Source of the DNA: Desulfosporosinus hippei DSM 8344
Lineage (GTDB): Bacteria; Bacillota; Desulfitobacteriia; Desulfitobacteriales; Desulfitobacteriaceae
Direction: 5' to 3'
DNA length: 64,000 bases
Assembly (NCBI RefSeq): GCF_900100785.1
Contig: NZ_FNCP01000004.1
Coordinates: forward strand, 1 to 64,000
Shown: piece by piece, positions 63,040 to 64,000 of the stretch
Layout: every line of letters starts with the position of its first letter
Numbering within the stretch: position 1 is the first letter of the stretch
Program-made: the position numbers and the translations under genes
The notes under the pieces: model-generated
What the model was told of the DNA's origin: nothing
Databases searched by the model: none
Seen by the model: only the letters and a program-made list of their open reading frames with translations

Positions 63040-63734
63040 TGAACACTGATACAGCTGCTCTTACCTTTACGGATATTATTAAAAACTCTGTCATGAGTAA
63101 TTTTGTTTCCGATATCGCCATTTCTCAAGTCCTGATTACCATGACCATGGCCTTCTTTGTCGGCTTCTTCATTTATCTGCTTTACAAGCGAATTTTCAGT
63201 GGCGTCTTATACTCGAAGAGCTTTAATGTGACCTTAATCGGTATTACGATGGTGACTGCCATGATTATCATTGCCATCAATTCAAACCTGGTCCTCTCCC
63301 TAGGTATGGTCGGTGCACTCAGTATCGTGCGATTTCGAACTCCTATTAAAGACCCTACCGACCTGATTTTTATTTTCTGGGGTGCCGCCGCAGGCATTGT
63401 AGTGGGCGCTGGGTTCTATTCCCTGGCCATTACGGGATCCATTATGATTGGTTTAGTGATGTTTATCTTTATCAAGAAGTCCTCCTTTGAAACCCCCTAC
63501 CTGCTAGTGGTTAATTGCGACGGCGACGAGAGCGAAAAAAACCTTCTCAGCCTAGTCCACAAACATGCCAAACGATATAATTTGAAACAGAAAAACGTAT
63601 CCCCAAACAATCTTGAAATAACTCTTGAAGTTCGAATTAAAGATAAAGAAAGTAGTTTTGTCAACGAAATTTCAGCACTTGTTGGCGTGAAAGACGCTGT
63701 ACTCATCAGCTACAGCGGAGATTTTGTATCATGA
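63039..63734 (+). CDS. DUF4956 membrane protein
   Basis: 231 residues from ATG 63039, with GGGAGGACC upstream. Four or five transmembrane helices (MTMAFFVGFFIYLLYKRIF, LIGITMVTAMIIIAINS, LIFIFWGAAAGIVVGAGFYSLAI), then a C-terminal soluble domain. This family co-occurs with VTC and CotH proteins. Function unknown. Confidence 0.8.
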   Translation: MNTDTAALTFTDIIKNSVMSNFVSDIAISQVLITMTMAFFVGFFIYLLYKRIFSGVLYSKSFNVTLIGITMVTAMIIIAINSNLVLSLGMVGALSIVRFRTPIKDPTDLIFIFWGAAAGIVVGAGFYSLAITGSIMIGLVMFIFIKKSSFETPYLLVVNCDGDESEKNLLSLVHKHAKRYNLKQKNVSPNNLEITLEVRIKDKESSFVNEISALVGVKDAVLISYSGDFVS

Positions 63735-63751
63735 TCGGTGGTGTTTAAGGA

Positions 63752-64000
63752 ATGAAGTTCAAACTCCCAGTACCGTTTCTACTTTTCGGATTTGTTATCC
63801 TCTTGATTATCGGGGTCATCAGTAACGGTGGATTCACTCAAACTTATACCTCCGAGACCTCCGCAAACTACTCAGAAGTTATAGACACCAACGCTGTCCT
63901 CGACGAAACGGTGTTTCCCAAAGACAAAGTCGTCGATGTGAAAATCACCATAGATGACAATGATTTTCAAGATCTCATCGAAAATGCTTCGGAGGAGGAA
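63752..64000 (+). CDS. CotH-family protein, 3' end beyond the window
   Basis: At least 83 codons, running off the window. Starts with a signal anchor (MKFKLPVPFLLFGFVILLII) and continues NYSEVIDTNAVLDETVFPKD and VKITIDDNDFQDLI, the N-terminal pattern of CotH kinases. These phosphorylate spore-coat or surface proteins. Follows DUF4956 by 17 bases in the same operon. Confidence 0.7.
   Translation, partial: MKFKLPVPFLLFGFVILLIIGVISNGGFTQTYTSETSANYSEVIDTNAVLDETVFPKDKVVDVKITIDDNDFQDLIENASEEE

Overview
The window reads as chromosome from an anaerobic, spore-forming low-GC Gram-positive bacterium, most likely of the Desulfosporosinus/Desulfitobacterium lineage (Peptococcaceae). This rests on tandem YjcZ-like Gly/Cys-rich sporulation mini-proteins, a DUF3102/DUF2922/DUF1659 set, strong AGGAGG-type ribosome sites, many paired two-component systems and drug pumps, and a transposase type I associate with Peptococcaceae. 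The genus is an inference. No rRNA, tRNA or CRISPR array was seen.

Layout. 0.2-4.9 kb: a secreted protein, a MetE-like methyltransferase, an Old Yellow Enzyme, small membrane proteins and a PemK/MazF-type toxin-antitoxin pair. 5.0-8.7 kb: an ABC-2 exporter followed by an OmpR-type two-component system. 8.8-12.3 kb: TrmO, a BmrR-like MerR regulator and a 14-TM MFS drug pump with a well-formed promoter. 12.4-17.7 kb: DUF3102/DUF2922/DUF1659, two Uma2 nucleases (one fused to a Phd/YefM antitoxin domain), a split ThrE exporter, and a scar zone with dead MarR and Uma2 copies. 17.7-20.7 kb: TetR-HlyD-ABC-2 efflux operon without an ATPase. 20.9-24.9 kb: a four-gene operon (NrtR-type Nudix regulator, DnaJ-pseudokinase, VWA protein, PurA-like ligase), the best candidate here for an undescribed system. 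25.2-31.5 kb: hybrid kinase, sporulation mini-proteins, Lon and a TetR regulator. 31.5-37.8 kb: RND pump and a two-component system that share a direct-repeat box. 38-42.5 kb: LysM protein, second mini-protein locus, EamA, VOC and OPT transporters.

42.6-51.4 kb is an accessory island. It holds a TnpB remnant, a wrecked DDE transposase, a recombinase-like scrap, an AAA-ATPase/subtilisin pair of the IetAS type and a possible HEPN protein. It is bracketed by two direct copies of one sequence. 51.3-57.4 kb: radical SAM protein, Xre/membrane-protein pair, acetyl-CoA synthetase with an extra C-terminal domain, a second Xre regulator and a stand-alone receiver domain. 57.6-62.0 kb: P1B-type metal ATPase, MarR regulator and its decayed copy, lipoprotein, UPF0175 antitoxin-like protein. 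62.3-64.0 kb: VTC-domain polyphosphate polymerase, DUF4956 and CotH genes, the last running off the window.

Regulation can be read directly at several loci. TetR-like palindromes lie upstream of both lon and the neighbouring tetR. A shared TAAAC direct repeat lies upstream of the RND operon and of the nearby response regulator gene. A 14-bp inverted repeat controls the toxin-antitoxin pair, and perfect palindromes sit at the xre/membrane-protein and tetR/hlyD promoters. Repeated gene decay (MarR x2, Uma2, mini-protein, histidine kinase, TnpB, transposase) shows a segment shaped by duplication and deletion.
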